Below are positions 12,919 to 14,091 of a stretch of DNA of 14,091 nt, in pieces (position 1 is the stretch's first letter; each line of letters opens with the position of its first letter). This stretch comes from JAICUY01 sp038250515. Lineage in GTDB: Bacteria; Chloroflexota; Limnocylindria; QHBO01. The notes below the pieces were generated by a model. It had not been told where the DNA came from and did no database searches. It saw only the letters and a list, made by a program, of their open reading frames with translations. The stretch is from NCBI GenBank assembly GCA_038250515.1, contig JBBSCG010000049.1, positions 1 through 14,091 on the forward strand. Reading direction: 5' to 3'. The position numbers and the translations under genes were made by a program.

Positions 12919-13043
12919 TGCGGAAACCGTGACCGCATAACTGATGCATTTATGCTCGACCCTCTGCGCTCGTAGCACAGCGCTCAGGCGTGAATGCTTG
13001 ACATGCAAGAGGTCACTGGTTCGAGTCCAGTGTCGCCCACCAA
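12919..13043. repeat. Right-end repeat, copy 2 (arm + tRNA-Val 3' block)
   Basis: 125 bp, same length and layout as 8501-8625 with no net indel. It has the 26-bp identical start, an arm with about 14 of 50 positions changed, and the exact 49-bp tRNA block 12995-13043. Unlike copy 1, its right flank has the post-tRNA block GCTCAATCTGACCGCATAAC, as at the intact tRNA. Confidence 0.85.
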
Positions 13044-13054
13044 ACCATGATTTC

Positions 13055-13076
13055 ACGCTCAATCTGACCGCATAAC
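13055..13076. repeat. Post-tRNA conserved block (copy 2)
   Basis: Same block as 6546-6567, placed 13 bases after the third CCA. If 13043 is the outermost junction, this is the original chromosomal flank of tRNA-Val. The following 13077-13321 has no credible gene. A further ACAGCGCTC word occurs near 13108. Confidence 0.7.
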
Positions 13077-13375
13077 TGAGTCGCGGCACCTAGAGCCAGT
13101 TGACTACAGCGCTCCGTGACCGTATAGCGGGCGAAGTGGTGGACGCAGATGATCGGAGCCGTCTACAGTCGGATGACGGTCGCGGGAACGACGTTCGTCG
13201 AGGCGAAGCTGAGCCCGACGGCCGAACAGCATGGACTTAGGCTGCCCGTCCCGACCAGTTCGTCCATCGAGCGCAGGCGCTCGGCAAGGTCGCGCAGAGC
13301 AGGTGAGGGTGCTCGACCGGGTGGTCTTGCCCCGCTTTGACGGACATCTGAGATCGGCCGAACAGGCCGGAAAGG

Positions 13376-13690
13376 ATGTTCATCATGCTGGCCATGGAAC
13401 ACGCCAAGCGACCGAGACGGTCGTTCCCCGACGAGTACAAGGCCCAGGTTGTCGAGCTGTGCCGGAGCGGCGAGCGTTCGATTGGAGCCGTAGCCCGCGA
13501 CCTCGATCTATCGGAGACAGCAGTGCGCCGCTGGGTCGCCCAGGCAGGGGTCGACGTCGGCCGCCGCGAAGGGCTCACCACTGTGGAACGCGAGGAGCTC
13601 TCACGCCTGCGCAAGGAGAACCGAGTCCTGCGCGAGGAGCGCGACATCTTGAAGCGAGCAGCGGCTTTCTTCGCCCGCGAGACCCGATGA
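13376..13690 (+). CDS. IS3-family transposase OrfA
   Basis: 104 residues from ATG 13376. In-frame ATGs at 13385 and 13394 are also possible, and GGAAAGG suits 13385 best. The HTH_Tnp_1 domain RRSFPDEYKAQVVELCRSGE is followed by GAVARDLDLSETAVRRWV. A leucine-zipper coiled coil EREELSRLRKENRVLREERD and LKRAAAFFARET, the standard end of IS3 OrfA, complete it. OrfA binds the IS ends and controls transposition; fusion to OrfB by -1 frameshifting makes the active transposase in many members. Its stop overlaps orfB's ATG at 13687 (ATGA). The protein looks intact. Confidence 0.92.
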   Translation: MFIMLAMEHAKRPRRSFPDEYKAQVVELCRSGERSIGAVARDLDLSETAVRRWVAQAGVDVGRREGLTTVEREELSRLRKENRVLREERDILKRAAAFFARETR

Positions 13691-13951
13691 GCGTCTACCC
13701 GCTCATCGAGGCGGAGAAGGTCGCAGAGCGCAACGTGGCAGCTGCGCCTGCGCTCTGATGAAGGTCTCGCGCTCCGCCTTCTATGGCTGGCACCACCACG
13801 AAGCGGGCCCTCGCGCCCTCTCCGACGCGAAGCTCGAGGACAGGATCGTCGAGATCCACAGACGCAGTCGCGGCACCTATGGCTCGCCACGAGTCACTGC
13901 CGCCCTGCGCGATGGCGGAACCTGCGTCGGCCGAAAGAGAGTGGCCCGACT
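13687..13951 (+). pseudogene. IS3-family transposase OrfB, frameshifted and truncated
   Basis: It starts at ATG 13687 (MSVYPLIEAEKVAERNVAAA) and hits TGA at 13756. The expected continuation, LMKVSRSAFYGWHHHEAGP with SDAKLEDRIVEIHRRSRGTY and GSPRVTAALRDGG, is in another frame from 13758, so one base is lost or two are gained near 13746-13752. Homology ends at GRKRVARL (about 13951), before the rve integrase core, so all DDE catalytic residues are absent. The last residues GMTL belong to the next element. Non-functional. Confidence 0.85.
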
Positions 13952-14091
13952 GGGTATGACACTCTGATTTGGCCCCACTTGGGGCCGGAATGATGGCCTG
14001 ATTTGGCCCCACCCCCGAACCATCCAGTCCCTACCCTCGGCTGACCGTCCAAAGTCCGCCGAAGCGAGGGAGAAGGAGTTGTCGAGGGTGG
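13952..14091 (+). mobile_element. End of a second insertion sequence, possibly IS21-like (3' partial)
   Basis: Sequence changes abruptly inside orfB at about 13952. A TGACACTCTGATTTGGCCCC end follows, with a 15-bp direct repeat CTGATTTGGCCCCAC at 13964-13978 and 13998-14012 (period 34). IS21 ends often carry several short internal repeats. At the window edge, GAGGGAGAAGGAG precedes TTGTCGAGGGTGG (14079-14091), which would start M-S-R-V, as I remember for IstA proteins. The family call is weak because only four codons are visible. Confidence 0.4.

Larger units (their letters stand above)
8577..13043. mobile_element. Putative tRNA-Val integrative segment 2
   Basis: Flanked by the second and third exact 49-bp tRNA blocks. 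Contents are the cupin gene between copies of another repeat, adenine deaminase, rpoZ, a metK fragment, a YecM-like gene and a transposase remnant. Its right end is the same type as that of segment 1, so both appear to use the same integration specificity. No recombinase gene is present. Housekeeping-type cargo is unusual for such an element. Confidence 0.5.
13322..13951 (+). mobile_element. IS3-family insertion sequence, 3'-truncated
   Basis: It begins at a likely left inverted repeat TGGTCTTGCCCCGCTTTGAC, 54 bases before the first possible orfA start, which is typical of IS3 ends that start with TG. It carries orfA and a broken orfB; the right end and most of orfB are missing, cut by the following sequence near 13951. 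Confidence 0.7.

Overview
A high-GC bacterial window, probably from an environmental or metagenome-derived genome. The backbone looks like a Chloroflexota- or Actinomycetota-type soil or freshwater bacterium; that is an inference from GC content and gene style, not proven. Layout: (1) 1-2744 (+): the end of a membrane glycosyltransferase 2 gene overlapping by ATGA with a YtcJ-like amidohydrolase. (2) 2875-5287 (-): a compact mercury/metal-response operon. In transcription order it has a frameshifted MerA-family flavoprotein, a 59-aa double-CxxC zinc ribbon, a CmtR-like ArsR repressor and a MerF-like two-helix membrane protein, with an operator-like inverted repeat in the promoter. (3) 5452-6014 (-): a Phd/YefM-RelE toxin-antitoxin pair with a palindromic operator; the toxin frame has only CTG as a start candidate.

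(4) 6121-13043: a mosaic anchored on an intact tRNA-Val(GAC) gene (6455-6531). A 49-bp block (tRNA 3' half, CCA and one further base) recurs exactly at 8577-8625 and 12995-13043 without the 5' half. Both partial copies are preceded by a related 76-bp arm at identical spacing, giving two 125-bp repeats about 89% alike by eye. This is the footprint of two tandem related integrative elements in a tRNA gene. No integrase is visible in the window. Segment 1 carries a PD40/TolB-like lipoprotein gene and a small coupled LuxR-type HTH gene. Segment 2 carries a cupin gene between copies of a second repeat, then a block that looks actinobacterial (adenine deaminase, rpoZ, a metK broken near codon 167), a YecM-like gene running into the broken metK antisense, and a DDE transposase remnant.

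(5) 13044-14091: a short gene-poor stretch, an IS3-family element with a frameshifted and truncated orfB, and the end of another element, possibly IS21-like, that cut it.

The strongest candidate for something new is the tRNA-Val cassette array with its recurring short modules. The main caution is that the metK'/yecM junction, housekeeping genes in an accessory segment and several single-base frameshifts are also what assembly chimerism or sequencing error would produce.
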